A DNA stretch of 59,214 nt from Reticulitermes lucifugus (GCA_026260175.1 JAKCWW010001175.1:1-59214); one strand, 5' to 3'. Numbered from the stretch's first letter, positions 1 through 12,275 are shown. Notes: generated by a model from the letters alone, not told the origin. Program-made: numbers and translations.

Positions 1-1540
1 GTGCGTGCGTGCGTGGAATTTTATCTGACGTAAGGGTTACGTTCTGAATGTTAATATAACTCATGTAGCGCCTCTTCTGTCTTAATTCCGAGATAATAGA
101 CCGATGTAAACAATAACCATAAGAATGCATTATATTATTGGATTGTTTAAGTGGTTCGTATTTTTATCACAATGAACATGAATTATTTTCGCTAGCCTAA
201 AATAATGAACTACTGATAAGAAATTATTTATGCCTCCGAGCAAAGTCTGATATTCAGAGGTGCGCCGGCAGTACATGTAGATTTCCAATACAAAATTTCA
301 CCTATATCGGTCAATAAATATGGATATTAAAGGTAGAAATACTTTTCAAACTTTACGTGAAGTCCTTCTGGGATGTTACGTCCAGTCCAGTCTTAAAGAG
401 TTATCAGTGTTCCGTAAGTGTGTGTTGCCTTTGTATCGTGGTGTTGACAGCCGACGCGGCGCAGCGTCCCGGAACGCTTGAAACCTCACCAACGCCGCCG
501 TGATAATCTCACACTTCGCATGAAATTATGTGTTCTGTAGTCTGTGAAATATTGGGGTTTTATGCAAACGGTTTCAATGTCACACTGGCGAATTACATAA
601 CAGAGCTATAATAATGTGAATAATTAGATAGTGTCTAGTAACGAGAATAAGTGTCGAACTTAATTAACCTGTGTTTGTTCTGTCAATATTTGTGCATAAT
701 GCACTGTGACATACCAATTTTGAAGCTTGATTGGTTTTGTTCCGGAAAAACGTCAGAACGCTAACAAAGCGTGAGAACTATTTTAATGGAATTTCCAAAT
801 ATGTAATGGTGATTCTAAGCAGCTGTTTCGTGTGATCCGTTGTGTATTGTTTGTATATTTATTTCACGATACTTAATAATTTACGTAGGATATAAAGCGT
901 CGCGTAACGTAATTGTTTTGAGTGAATATACAGAGAAGTGCAAGAGAAGTCTGCATGTTCACTAGACTCTGAAGTGATTATTCAAACTTTTAACTTCAAG
1001 AACACTAAACACGAGTTACACTGTAGCGAGATAATTGAAAGGCAAACTTTCATTACGCTATCTTACTTCTGTTGAGACTTTCTCCATGCGTCTTCTAATA
1101 TGTAGACTCATAATCCATTTGCCGTTTCCTTTTTGTTACACAGAGACTTCCAAGTCCGTGCCTCTTCATGAAAATTTTGGAACCAAGATTCGAATTGGGT
1201 CAAATTTTGATCAGTTGTAAGCACGAAGCACTTACAGATTACTGTGCTGAATTCGTTTAGAGGACTGGAAAGGACGTGCCAGGATCATGCATTAAGTCCC
1301 TCAAGTCCCTCTGGACCAGCAGTAAATGCTGCATAAATACCTTTATCGCCACAAAGTGACACGTCATGAATACTTGTTACATTTCCGGGAAAACCACAAG
1401 CATCCGCGCGTAATCTTTTATCACATGTCACGAAATCCCGTTGGTACGTCGAAAGACGCCTGTCTGCATAGGATAACACATGATATAGACAGCCATTATT
1501 ATATCTACAGTTATTTCAAGGCATTAATTATAAACTTTTG
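1..1540. other. Unassigned A+T-rich DNA
   Basis: No recognisable gene or repeat family. A short GTGC run opens the window (1-15). A local G+C-rich patch at about 436-520 includes CGACGCGGCGCAGCG and follows a GTAAGT at about 413. It could be part of an untranslated exon or a CpG-rich spot, but no coding frame supports that. The open frames here are under 90 codons and unlike any family I know. Confidence 0.5.
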
Positions 1541-1745
1541 CTCTGTTTGTAGCTCAGACAGTATAGTGACTAGGCTGCATGGTGAATGACATATGTTCGA
1601 ATCACAGTAGGACAAAACGACTTCTTTCCGCCACTAACGCCAAGCCACGTTGCTATACAGTGGGTACTGGAGGGTATTTCTTGAGGGATGAAGCGGCCGG
1701 GGCGAGAAACTGATAACTCCAACTAGTGCCGAGAGCAGAAAGTGC
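1541..1745 (+). mobile_element. Degenerate tRNA-headed SINE
   Basis: A box-A-like TAGCTCAGA lies at 1550-1558 and a box-B-like TGTTCGAATCA at 1594-1604, the spacing of an internal RNA polymerase III promoter. The body carries GCGGCCGGGGCG (about 1693-1704) and CTAGTGCCGAG. These landmarks recur in the SINEs at 6639 (plus strand), 13887 and 49788 (both minus strand), so I place it in that family. The 3' end is unclear and no target duplication was found. It is probably an old, inactive copy. Confidence 0.6.
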
Positions 1746-2493
1746 AGAGGTCGCACACGCCGCGCCTTCAGTGTTTCATATGACGTGGTGCTTAATTATT
1801 CACTGGAACAAATCTACGTTCTACTTTCATAAAATATGTGTTTGCGAAAGGGCGGGTTCTTATTTGCACGGTTTGTGAAATAAGTAAATAAGAAAATTTT
1901 AAATAACAGTTTTATGAGTGTCTGGGTTAGATTAATGTAGATTACCTGACGTCTGTGTATAATTCACAGACAAGGCGGTATGTTTTAAAACTCATTTCAG
2001 TTTACACTTACCTGCTGTTATGTATAGGGACCAAAAACTGTTGATATATATGGTAGATAAACACCGTTAATCTTAGTAAAACATCGTCAAGGGACAGTTA
2101 TATCTGCTCCCACAACCTGTGCTTTGCATTTGTTGTAGTTTTCTAGCACTCACATGGAATTGGGTTCATTACACTTCATCTTTCCTTAAGTACGTTCAGG
2201 TTGCAGTTTATTCACTAATACCTGTAATAAATACCACACGCTTATGAGAAATGTTTCAACAATAATTTATACTCTCTCATTCGCGGCAAAGTAAAAATAA
2301 GTGTTAAAGCATGAGGGAAATATATTTCCATGTTTTAAATAAAATTTATCTTCCAGCTGTTTATCAGAGACCCAAAAGCTATGATTTTGTTGGCACAGGA
2401 AGCCACACAGAGCTTGTTTGCTTCAGAACGTAGCCCAATCATTAGGTACTAAATTTTCACCGAACAAATTTTCAGCGCAACACAGTAAATATA
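1746..2493. other. Unassigned A+T-rich DNA
   Basis: I see no gene, RNA or recognisable repeat in this stretch. Confidence 0.5.
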
Positions 2494-2611
2494 TTACATA
2501 AAATCGTGATCCGACAAATGGTATACTCTTTATTAATTGCTATTTAATACAGTCTGTATTAAATAGCAGTTAATAAAAAGTGTACATTTGTCGGATCACG
2601 ATTTTATGTAA
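2494..2611. repeat. Near-perfect fold-back (hairpin MITE-like)
   Basis: A 59-nt left arm (2494-2552) and 58-nt right arm (2554-2611) are reverse complements with about four differences and essentially no loop. The outer ends read TTACATAAAATCG and CGATTTTATGTAA. If the flanking TA is a target duplication the element would be CATAAAATCG...CGATTTTATG, suggesting a Tc1/mariner-type MITE, but the TA is also part of the palindrome. It has no coding capacity. A transcript would fold into one long hairpin. Confidence 0.8.
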
Positions 2612-4101
2612 TCAAGAAAAATGTACGGTAAAAATAACATACTGTAAATATATCTTGCCATTAAACACTGAGGAAGAACAAGGGTTATGAAGAGCGGTAC
2701 AGGAGTGTCACTGATGAGTCGATTATACTTTACTTAAAGGAAGTCAGAGAAAGTTTGAGGTACCTGTACGAAAGGCCTAGTACTTGTCGTTAAACCGATG
2801 GCGTTCAACTAAAAGAATTTCAGATGTAAGGTTCAGCTAATGGACGTGTAGTCTCAACATAGAAGAATATAATTTAAAATTGTATATGGAAAGAAAAGGC
2901 ACGGCACGGCCAAAGTCAGGCGTTTGTTGAACCCGTGAAGGGTGACGCTCAATATTTGTCAAGCACCTAGCTGTAAACCACCGAACCATCAGCTACAGTG
3001 AAGGTTTAGGATTTACTGCTTATAAAAAATAGACATATAGACATTGCAGACGAGATGAAGTTACGTGTCAATCGCAGACGAAAGAATGTCTCGCGTTTAC
3101 CTTAAGTAGAAGTATCGAATTTAGAAACATTAACACTGCGACAGTTATTACGAATGCACGAGTAGTTACGAATGACAAAATTGTTACGGACTGTGACTAA
3201 ACTGAACACATAGAAGGTGAGGGGAATGACTGAGGCATTAAAAAGAAGAGGAAGGCAACGAATCAAGAAAAGGACAACTTTCATGAAGATTACAACAAAG
3301 AAAAGGTGACATTTGAAGGACGTAATGGTGACACGAATCTGTATCATGTAGTGCAAGAGAAAAGAAAATAAGGCGAAAGCAGAAAATGGCAAAATCAAGT
3401 CTCCAGGCGTAAGGAAAAAAACATGAGAACATGTTAGAGGAAAAGTTTCGTTCTGGCGAAATAGAACCACCAACCCTGCTGTGAGGAGTCTTAGGAAATA
3501 TGTTGGCATTTATTGCAGCAGTTGAAGACAATAAATTTTATTAGTTAGGAAATGAAATAACGGATGACTGGTCCAGCTGTATACAAGAAATAAGTCGCCA
3601 CTTGTGAAGAAAATTTACTTAAATTGAGGTATAATAATTGAGGTACAAAAATGTCTTTGAGAGAATGCGCGAAAATGTCATAGCTATTCGGTGGTCAAAG
3701 ATATGAAATGTTTTTTACAAAAACAATTTTAAATATAATACACGCAGTTATAAAAACAGTAAGAAAAACTTTGCAACTCTCAACTTCTTAATAGTTTCCT
3801 TTGTTTCAGTAAGCTGATTCTGTCTTCGTCTTACAGTGCATCCAATCCGTTGTCATGTTATGTTTTGGAATTTAAATAAAATTAGAATTTTCATATCCAT
3901 CTTTACTTATTAGTTTATTCAACTTACCAGAGAAATTCCTCACACGACGATGCTTATGTTCAAGCTACATGGACCAAAGATTGAGAGTTTAAAGTCATAT
4001 TACTATACATCTTAAATAAAAATTACACGCGATTGTTGACGTACTCCTTGCCGAAATATATGATCGTGAACTTTACTTTTTGTTCACCGTGCATTATGGT
4101 A
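2612..4101. other. Unassigned DNA
   Basis: No gene is supported. The 135- and 97-codon minus-strand frames at 3102-3531 overlap each other over a purine-rich stretch (about 3235-3440) and look like chance frames. Nothing else is recognisable. Confidence 0.5.
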
Positions 4102-4275
4102 ATGAAAAACACTTATCAACCAACAACTGCAATATTGAAGTAAATTATCACTTAAAATTACCCTACATATGTTTCGGTCACCACATGACCATCATCACAC
4201 CGAAACATATGTAGGGTAATTCTAAGTGATAATTTACTTCAATAGTGCAGTTGTTGGTTGATAAGTGTTTTTCAT
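4102..4275. repeat. Long fold-back element with TTCGGT/ACCGAAA core
   Basis: Two 77-nt arms (4102-4178 and 4199-4275) are reverse complements at 75 of 77 positions, separated by a 20-nt loop. The inner arm ends are GTTTCGGT and ACCGAAAC. The loop, read on the minus strand, contains GTGATGATGGTCA, so that strand has TGATGA, a GGTCA/TGACC stem and then GAAAC, recalling a hammerhead ribozyme core. The high arm identity suggests a recent origin or arm correction. It has no coding capacity. Confidence 0.85.
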
Positions 4276-4284
4276 ATGCTCGTG

Positions 4285-4363
4285 ACTTCATCCTGCATAG
4301 TAGCAGTTAGGTTAGACGCACAACCGCTCTACCGGAGATATTGCCGCTGTATCTCGGCGTTAC
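4285..4363. repeat. Dispersed repeat, copy 1 (pair at 20901)
   Basis: About 79 bp here match 20901-20979 in the same orientation. Shared landmarks are ACTTCATC(C/T)TGCATAGT, ACGCACAAC and TTGCCGCTGTA(T/C)CTCGGCGTTA. I do not recognise the family. Both copies lie close to fold-back elements (4102-4275 and 20719-20812), so it may be part of a larger composite repeat. Confidence 0.6.
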
Positions 4364-6638
4364 AGGAGATTGTTTAATACTCGTACACTGTGTTAGGCCA
4401 TGTCCTGCGTGGCAGCGACTAGCGTGCACGCACTTGCGGGCGATTGGCGTTTTTGTGTCTTGCCTGGCAGCGACTGGCTATTAGTACAGTGGCATCACTG
4501 AGATCGCGCAGTGTTTCTGTTGGAGAAAAAATGCCTGAAAATTTGACTGGGAGGTGTGGAGAGGCGAAGCAAACATGACATATTTAAGTCCAGTATCAAT
4601 TAGGGGAATTTCATTACTTCTGTAATGAGCTAAGGAAACATCCAACTAATTTTTTTGAGTATAGCAGAATGTTGCTTTCAACACTTGATTGTTTAGTGCA
4701 GGCTATACGACAGCACATCTCACACAGCTCATCAAATTTTCAGAAAACAATATCCGTAGAAGAAAAACTGTGTCACTGAGGCAAGTCAAACATGCTTCAC
4801 ATTCAACACACTTAATTGAGTTCCGTGATGGAGCACGTTTGGTTCACTGGAAGACTGCTACGTTCATAATGATTGCGATAAATAAATTGGTGGATAAAAT
4901 AATGCATGTGGCAAGATTAATGCAACTATCATGATTACATGATTTACAGTAATTGCAATATAAATGAATGAATGAATGAATACCTAATGCTTGTGATCCC
5001 TACTATATCAAACTCGTATAGGCAGTTGCATTAGATTTTAAGGTTAATTATTCTTGGCATTGCCGTGTTGTTACACCAATGCCAAGTATGTACATAATAC
5101 GATTGTGTAGGCTTACTGATATCAAAACTGTTCGAGCTTGGGGCTGAAGATGAAGCTGAAGAATTAAGCAAATCCTTTTGTGGTGCTCCAATCTCATCTG
5201 CCACCATTGTTTGGAACTGTGACCTCAAACATAATTTTTTTGAGGGAGGCAGTTGTTTTATATACGGAACTACAGACCTGATGAAATTGAGATCATCATC
5301 ATTGTCATCCCCTTACTTAATTAACTTAATTTCCTGTTCTCTAAACGTAGCATTTCTTCCTGATAATTTAATGTCCACTTCCCTGTCTTTATCTTTGGAG
5401 CCCTTAATGCGCAGTCGGAGCAACATCCTGTATTTCAGACGTGGCTTCCTCTGAAAATGCTGATTCAGCCGCGTACTCCTGGCCTTCTCCAACGTTTATA
5501 ATTTTTCTTCGTCCTGTGATCCTTGCTCTTCTGCGTCTCAGATCGGTGTCAACACAGTACCCTGTTGTGATACTCTTTATTTCGACGATCCCACAGTAGC
5601 GGCCTCTTGAAAACCTCAGAAATTACAGCCTCTGTAATCGAAGACATGAAATAAAGACAGGCAATACTGCTTGTCAGCTGTTTGCCCTCGCCTGTTCAAC
5701 ACTGCCCGTAAAATGCTTGTCCGCTAGTGTAAACAAAGTCTCGTTTATTGCAGTCTCCCCCCCCCCACGTTTATCTCACCGTCACTCCTTATCGATGCCG
5801 CCCACACTAGCAACCAGGAAGCAGTGGACAAGCTTGGTCGCTGCTACCTACCAGAGCGTCCGTTTTACACGCTGTCACGCAGGACAGCCTCATTTACATA
5901 CATGTGTTTGTCCGTTCAAGCTAGTGGGCGGAAGACGCGCGTGCACGCTAGTCGCCTTAGAGGCACTAACGACTATGGACAAAGTAAGAGTACTGCTATC
6001 CATAACTGATCCCTATGGGCCCGCGGTTTGGGGTACTCCAGATCTTAGTCCTAGCTGATGCTGGCAACTTGGGTTTCCATTCCGTCTAGGGCATTGTTAT
6101 TTCTGATTGTTAGTAATCAATTACATAGACATTAAGCCCTTCTTCCCCGGTGTGGAGTTGTGCGCAGGAACAGTTTTATTTCTGCTATACGATTTCACAA
6201 ATTACGCGTTGTATATTTATAACATGATTAGTAGCATCTGTTCTTTGTATAGTCAGTAACAGTTTTGCCCCAGTGTAGCCGCATCGCACCCTAGCTTTTT
6301 AATATATTTATAATAAAGAGCTTTGTTCAAAAGAGCTGTGTGTTGCTGTGAAATTTAATATCACGCAGCCATTTGCTGGGATGAGATTCGGTTTAAGCTT
6401 GTCACAAACAATTATTAAAACAGACTTTAAAATTTTATAGGCATATTCATATCAATTGAGTAATTATAGATGCATGATTTTTTAATAAATGCACATTTGA
6501 TATGCATGGTTAGTTATTTAGATATGACTGTGACGTCATCGAAGAGATTGGTAATTTCTGTGATTACTGGAATAAATTTACTTGCCTCTCGACAATAAAC
6601 GAGGATATAATATCGTAATAGAAGAATATTATTTTTCC
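4364..6638. other. Unassigned DNA with minor simple repeats
   Basis: 4388-4500 contains two short similar blocks with GGCAGCGACT. An (AATG)n run lies at 4963-4980 and a C10 run at 5757-5766. The region 5690-6060 is richer in G+C and has overlapping frames of 113 and 61 codons with no recognisable domain. No gene is supported. Confidence 0.45.
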
Positions 6639-6880
6639 AGGCTCGTCGGCATAGCTACTCGCTACGGGCCGCACGGTCCGGCTATCGAATCCCTGTGGTG
6701 GCGATTTTCTGTCCCCGTCCAGACCGGCATACACTGGGTAGCTAAAGCCCCGAGTAAGACCGGGGCGTTACGTTGACCACCCACCCTCCTCTAGCGCCGA
6801 GGTTACAAATGGGCTGGAGCTATACTTCCACCTCCTCTTTGTACCTGCATAGGCACGTCATGGGGTGACCTTTACCTTTA
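6639..6880 (+). mobile_element. tRNA-headed SINE
   Basis: The head has GGCATAGCTACTCGCTACGG (6649-6668) followed by a box-B-like CTATCGAATCCC. The body shows the family landmarks GACCGGGGCGT, CCACCCACCCTCCTCTAGCG and GCCGAGGTTA, and ends near GGTGACCTTTACCTTTA. It is the longest plus-strand copy of the family seen at 1541, 13887 and 49788. No clear target duplication flanks it. A 64-codon frame across it is incidental. Confidence 0.75.
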
Positions 6881-7317
6881 CATCATATTTCCAGTCTGTG
6901 GTCGGCTTACCATGGACAATCTTCAAGCCATTTGTCCGAATTTATAAAGGATTATAAAATTTTGGATATAGGTAAAATGGTGACATGTGTTACAGGATAT
7001 TTATAAAGTACTGTTCGAGTAATGGTGTTAGGGGGCTTATTTGCCGGACACACAGGTCCCGTGGAAGAAAAGAAACGTACACAAAATTCTGGCTGATAAG
7101 CATCAGTGAAAGTAATTATTTGGAAAGCTGAGGAAACAGGAGAGCAATATTGATGAAGGTCTTTAGTAAACGCTGTGTGAGGAAGGGAAGTATATGGAAC
7201 TGGTTTAGGATTATGTGTTTCGTGTTGTTTATTTAACGACGCTGTTAATATCCACACTAGATGTTGTCAATAATGTCGAATGAATGTGAATATCTAGTAT
7301 TGGTGGAAAGGTAATTA
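6881..7317. other. Unassigned DNA
   Basis: No gene or repeat recognised. The minus-strand frame of 101 codons at 6952-7257 has no recognisable domain. Confidence 0.45.
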
Positions 7318-7430
7318 ACAGAGGAAAACCCAAGTACTAGGAGAAAAACCTGTCCAGTGCCACTTTGGTTACCACCAGTCTCACATTGACTGCCCCAGGT
7401 CGAACGTGAGACTCCGGAGTGATAATTTAA
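7318..7430 (-). mobile_element. Degenerate SINE, same family as 17860
   Basis: On the minus strand this reads like the SINE at 17860-18133. The plus-strand CCAGTGCCACTTTGG, ACCACCAGTCTCACA and GGTCGAACG are the complement of that element's GTGGTGGACAAAGTGGCACTGG block and box B (7396-7406). The tRNA-like 5' head is strongly decayed and the 3' end is missing. It is an old fragment. Confidence 0.6.
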
Positions 7431-7754
7431 ATTTTCCGGTTTCGAATAACAATGATGGCAGGAAAGAAAGGCGGGATAGGTACTGTGGAAATGAGTTGTG
7501 CCAAATTGTGGAAAGATGTAACCTATATGCTGCATATTCAATTTTGAAATCAAGAGACTTATACACAATGAATTACATGATACGTTGTGTACTGAATTTA
7601 TTTGTGATCCTTCAGTACATATCATTTGAGTGCGCCTCTTAAGGAGGAGTTAATGGATGGGACGTGTGGTAAACTTGGGAGGCATGGTTATGTAGGCATA
7701 ACTTTATCTGAAAGACTGGAAAGTGAGAAATGTGTCGGGTGACATGAGGGAGGT
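7431..7754. other. Unassigned DNA
   Basis: I see nothing recognisable here. Confidence 0.4.
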
Positions 7755-7850
7755 AAAAGCCTGTTGAAATAGATGTTGATTAAGGTGTGAGGGAGTGGAC
7801 GTGGCATAACGTGCTCAGGATTGGGTCCAGCAACAAACTTTTGTGAGTAC
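7755..7850 (+). mobile_element. Faint LINE 3'-end fragment
   Basis: The string GCTCAGGATTGGGTCCAGCA (about 7812-7831), followed by AAACTTTTGTGAGTACG, matches in order the block that encodes LAQDR..W..LVNT in the better LINE tails of this window. Reading frames are broken. The call rests on this short block only. Confidence 0.45.
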
Positions 7851-10800
7851 GTTTCGCTATCTTGACATTCCCCTGGAGTGTCTGACGAAATGTTTGCTCC
7901 AGCTTAACTTGAAACCGAAAGCATAATACAAGGCGTGCACATTACCGGAGTGGTAACCTGCGTGGCCGATATTCTGAATTAACACCGATATTAAAGGGTT
8001 TGTACATAATCGTCAAAGCTTGAAGAACTCTGACAGAGGCTCTGAGACCTGGATTCCGGGAACAAGGTCCGTAATGCCATAATGGCATTCGCCTATCCCC
8101 ACGATAACAGAACACATCGTTGTGTATCAGCTTGAATGGGAACGCCATTATAAATAGGACTGCCTCCTCTTGCACCAATATTGGCTTTTTCGATCAAATT
8201 GGGACGAGGTGTGTGTAGATAATGGGCTATGAAGCACGGCACATATTGCCACTGTGTTTCGAACCAAGTCACGTTGTTTGGCTGGAGCTACGGATATTCT
8301 AGAATATTTTACACTGGGTCGTTAAAAAGCAATTTGACACGAGATAAATAGAAAACTGTGGTAATTTTAACTGCAAGACCCATGAAGCTGGTACTGTGTG
8401 TCTAGCTTCTTAATGTCGTACCTCAAGGGAGGGGCAGGAAGTATTGCGGCTGCAGTACGTAGTTGAGCCCACTAAACTGAGGGGCGAAATTTTATTAAGT
8501 TCCTCATGAAGACTAAATAATCAGTGAAGAGACAATTTTAGGGAATATCACTGTTTTCATGCATGATTCGGTACAATTCGGCTATTGTTTGTTTACCTGC
8601 TGATTAAAAACCACAGTGACCAATCACAAATCCAACAATAACAATAATAACAATAACAACATTAATAACACTTGCAACTCACGCGTTTAAAGAATACTCT
8701 CTTACTTTGTACTTATAGATTCCAGCCTGTACTAAGAGCCAGCCAGCCTACTTAAGGGTGCTCTGCATTGACCATTTCATATTCGCGGACAGGCTGTAGC
8801 TTAGCATCCATGCAATACAAAGGGAAAGCTTGCGAGATTTATGTTACATATCACGTGCCATGTGATTTTCTGCACTGTTATAATGTGAGAGGCTGATAAA
8901 GATTATGTGTAAATAATTACACATAAGAAACTAAATAATAAACAACAGACGTAACCGCAATAAATCTGAAAATTCCGCATTACTTAGTTGCGAAAAACTT
9001 TACTTTTTATAAAAAAAATACAACACTTTCTTTACTTTGCACAGAGGCTATGAATGTTAGTCATGTTTCCTACTGTTAACTAGTTCGCAAATGTCTCCAT
9101 AGTCTCCTTCATTTGCAGTTGCGCAACGAACAAACCCCGTAACTTAACGTTACCACTGAACGCATTCTGTAGCGGCTGGGGTAGGTGTTAAATTATTCCA
9201 ACATATGTCATAAATGTTGTTACAAACTAGACATTTGTTGTTTCAACAATGATTCCTTGAGTTTTCAGGCAGTTCCGTGTTATGGATAAGACTAATTATA
9301 CTTTACGATTACACTGATAAGTGCATACCTTTAACGAGTGTAGTAATGCTGTCCTGGAAAGAGTGATGCAACAAAGAAAATCATGAGGGGGTTCACTTTA
9401 AATACAGTGTAAACAGTAAAGAAGGAATTAAGTAGCGACATATGTCTCTTTTAAGATATCCGCGAATATATTGAATGAGCAGCTTCGGAGGGCATGTGAC
9501 GATTGGTCCTTCATCTTTGGGGATGGAGGAGCAAGTAACCCTGCACTGTACAACACTACTGTACTACGAAGTATTACACAGGATTTCGGATTTGCATGCT
9601 GAAGAATAGTTGTTGAACCAGAGAATGCACGGGGCTGTATCTCCATTCCCCTTTATCTTCACGATATGAAACTTAAATCAGCAAAGGGAAAATTCTACTT
9701 TACCTTATGAATCCTTTGTAATCCGGTTCGAAGTGGTTCAAATTAGTTACCGGCACTCTCAGCTCTTAACCCTCTGAACTGGAAAGTAAACGAGACATGA
9801 GGTTTAGTCAACGAACCGAATATTTATTTGAAATTGTTCAAAGCCTTGACAATTGAGGGAATTTCTTGACCATCTTGCAGATTTAGATGCACAGGAAGGG
9901 CTGCACTTCATTGCGTTAGTTAAGAAAGGTGTTTGCATTAGCAGTATAAAGTTTTGGACGGTGACTGTACAAAAGAAACCCCAATTTTCAGAGTCAAATC
10001 TGCAATCCGTAAATACACACAAGAATTTTAAATCCTTTTTTCTTATTTTTATCCTTGTTTTTCTCTCCTTCCTCTTTCAATTAATTCTTTCTCCCAGTTT
10101 TCAGTATTTTATCTTTTCCCCATGTCTCTTTCTGTGTCCTTAGTAGGCGTATATAGAGGGGATAATTTGGAGAAAAAGTAAGTCGCTTTTAAATCCGATT
10201 ATCATGAATCACAAGAAATATTTCATCAAGCAATTGACAAGATCGAGACGAAAGATAGAGCAGCTTCCTAACCACTGGAATAATGTCGCCGACAGATAAA
10301 TTAATAGGCATGTCTTTGGCTTTATTTTCTTTGTCGGTGGCTCTTCTTGTAATTCTGCTAGTACTCTGAGTAGATATTAGTGTTTCAGTTTAATCTTCTG
10401 TATATCCCGTTGTATTCGCAACCGGGCGAGCCATTTTCCACATCGCCACCATTTTACCTAGACCAGTGCTGGTACTCGTCCAGCCATCTTTTCAGTGGAT
10501 AACAGGGGCTGTATTCTCGGAACATCAAGCTGACAACTTACTGGTGAGTGTCGTGTTTAACTAAGAAAAACAGACAAATATGACAAATACGGCATTTGTG
10601 TATTAAAATGCCCAGTTTTTTGGAAATCGATACCTAGAACAAACCGTAAGATCGTTCCGCACAATATTTAAGGAATATATTATATCGTATAAAAATCAAA
10701 ATCGAAATTCTAAATGTTCACAACACCTACAAGAATTCCACCATTTCAATATATATTCAATAGATAACATAATGTAAATGTGCAAAGTTTTAATGTAAAT

Positions 10801-11770
10801 GTTTTGGAAAAATTTTATATTTTTCGAGACAACCATAAGAACAACAAAGTAAATGATAAGTTCACACTAAGTTTCAATAAAATCTTCTAAAGTACAGTTC
10901 AGAACGAATACTCAAGATGGCGCCACTACCATCTCCTACTTAACTTTCACTCAATGGTAGATAAGACACGTAACATACAGCAGCCTTCCTGAAGCACGCA
11001 TAAGTTTTCAATTACTTACATGTATATAAGATCAGAACGTTATATGAAGAGTTGGACTAACTAAAACTCGAACATGCCGCATGATGTTCAAGGAGTTTAA
11101 GGGAAAAAAGCAGCTCCCATAACAATCTTCCTGCAAAGAAAAGAAAAACACTAAAAATACTAAAACATTGTTTGGGGGGGGGGCGATCAATTATTCGTCG
11201 ATTTTTGCTTTTCGCAGGCGATCTTTGAAGCTAACCCCTGCGAAAAGCGACGGATGAGTGTATGTTAAATCCTTCTTAGTTATAAATATGCCCTTTAGTA
11301 ACCTGTCTTAATACACGTAACTCATGTTAATACTTTTCTGACATAAAGCCAGGTACAGGCCCAGTATTTCAGAACGTACTAGAGCAAATGTTAGTTTTCG
11401 CGTGCCGTTTTTTCCTTAAAATACTACTGAAAGAATTAAATTGCCGTCTGTAATAATATTAGTGGGCTTTTTTGAAGATTGTTGTAAATTTGAGTAACTG
11501 AGCGGCTTTTCGATACTTGAGAAGGATTATGATCTCTTAAGCCCATATTCGCCTTGACTTTTTTCTAATATTTTCCGCTGTGGAGCCTCATTGTCATGAT
11601 TGAAGAGCTGAACGCCTGCCAAACAATGAAACGGTGCTGATCATAGACCGCGTGAAACTAGTTATGGCCACCTATCCCTTGCAGTATCTCTATGAAATAC
11701 ACATCTGTATCTCAGCTAAAGATAAATGGAGCTAACTTAGAAGCAAAAGATCGAAACACTATGTAAAGGT
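7851..11770. other. Long unassigned A+T-rich stretch
   Basis: No gene is supported. It includes an irregular AAC/AAT tract at about 8633-8673 and a G10 run at 11174-11183. Pyrimidine-rich sequence at 10035-10140 yields a 96-codon frame (9853-10143) that is low complexity at its end. Nothing else is recognised. Confidence 0.45.
11207..11248. repeat. Short inverted repeat
   Basis: GCTTTTCGCAGG (11207-11218) and CCTGCGAAAAGC (11237-11248) are perfect 12-nt complements around an 18-nt spacer. There is no U-run or gene context to call it a terminator. It is a chance or transposon-derived stem-loop. Confidence 0.6.
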
Positions 11771-12275
11771 CACACCGGCAGTCTAGTGGGTAGCATACTA
11801 GCGCAGTATAAAAGACATTCCGTTTTGATCTCAACCGTCGCTGCAAATAATACCACAGGTCGCTGCTGGTTGAGCAGCCTTCTTGTTTCCTGTTTGGTAG
11901 AGTTCGGGCTAAAATCTCGGCCAGGGGACCAGCTATCCTCATTGGGCTTTTTCGTGGATTTCCTCAGTCCCTTCTGGCAAATGATGGGAGGACACGTGCT
12001 TACGCCATGACCAGTGGCGTAACTAGGTTCTTTTGCACCCGCGGAGTGTAATCAAAATGGCCGCCCCTAACAGAAATTAATACATTAAAAAATGTTGTTT
12101 ATTGATTGTGCTTCCATTTGGCTAAATAATTTCAAATTTGTTAAGGTATTGTTAAAGTATTATTTTGCACCCCATTTTGTTGCCCCTTGGACTCTGCTGC
12201 CCGGGGCGGCCGCACCACTCGCTCCATCACTGGCCACGACTGCATTCTTTCACGTCCTTTTGATTTAACTCACGA
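11771..12275 (+). mobile_element. SINE split by a hAT-like insertion
   Basis: The tRNA-like head (GTCTAGTGGGTAGCATACTAG, then TTTTGATCTCAACC) is followed by a body with GGATTTCCTCAGTCCCTTCTGGCAAATGATGGG in broken form. This resembles the SINEs at 15448, 20000 and 38944. The body stops at 12011, where a hAT-like element begins, and appears to resume after it with CCACGACTGCATTC (from 12234), as expected for GGCCACGACYGC in related copies. The insertion therefore postdates the SINE. The 3' end is truncated or unrecognisable. Confidence 0.7.
12012..12232. mobile_element. hAT-like MITE, 221 bp
   Basis: The ends are CAGTGGCGTAACTAGG and, inverted, CAGTGATGGAGCGAG, imperfect terminal inverted repeats of hAT type. 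The flanking 8 bp are GCCATGAC (12004-12011) and GCCACGAC (12233-12240), an 8-bp target duplication with one mismatch, the length typical of hAT transposases. The interior has no coding frame and includes GCCCGGGGCGGCCGC. It would need a transposase in trans. It is nested in the SINE at 11771-12275. Confidence 0.8.

Noticed and set aside
405..520. GTAAGT donor followed by a CpG-rich patch as a first exon
   Set aside because: No promoter element, acceptor or coding frame supports it; a single GTAAGT is expected by chance.
3102..3531. Two overlapping minus-strand frames (135 and 97 codons)
   Set aside because: Complement of a purine-rich stretch, so the hydrophobic, phenylalanine-rich peptides are compositional.
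5690..6060. G+C-richer block with CTTGTCCGCTAGTGT and a partly inverted partner as a TIR element
   Set aside because: The inverted match is broken and no ends or duplication could be set.
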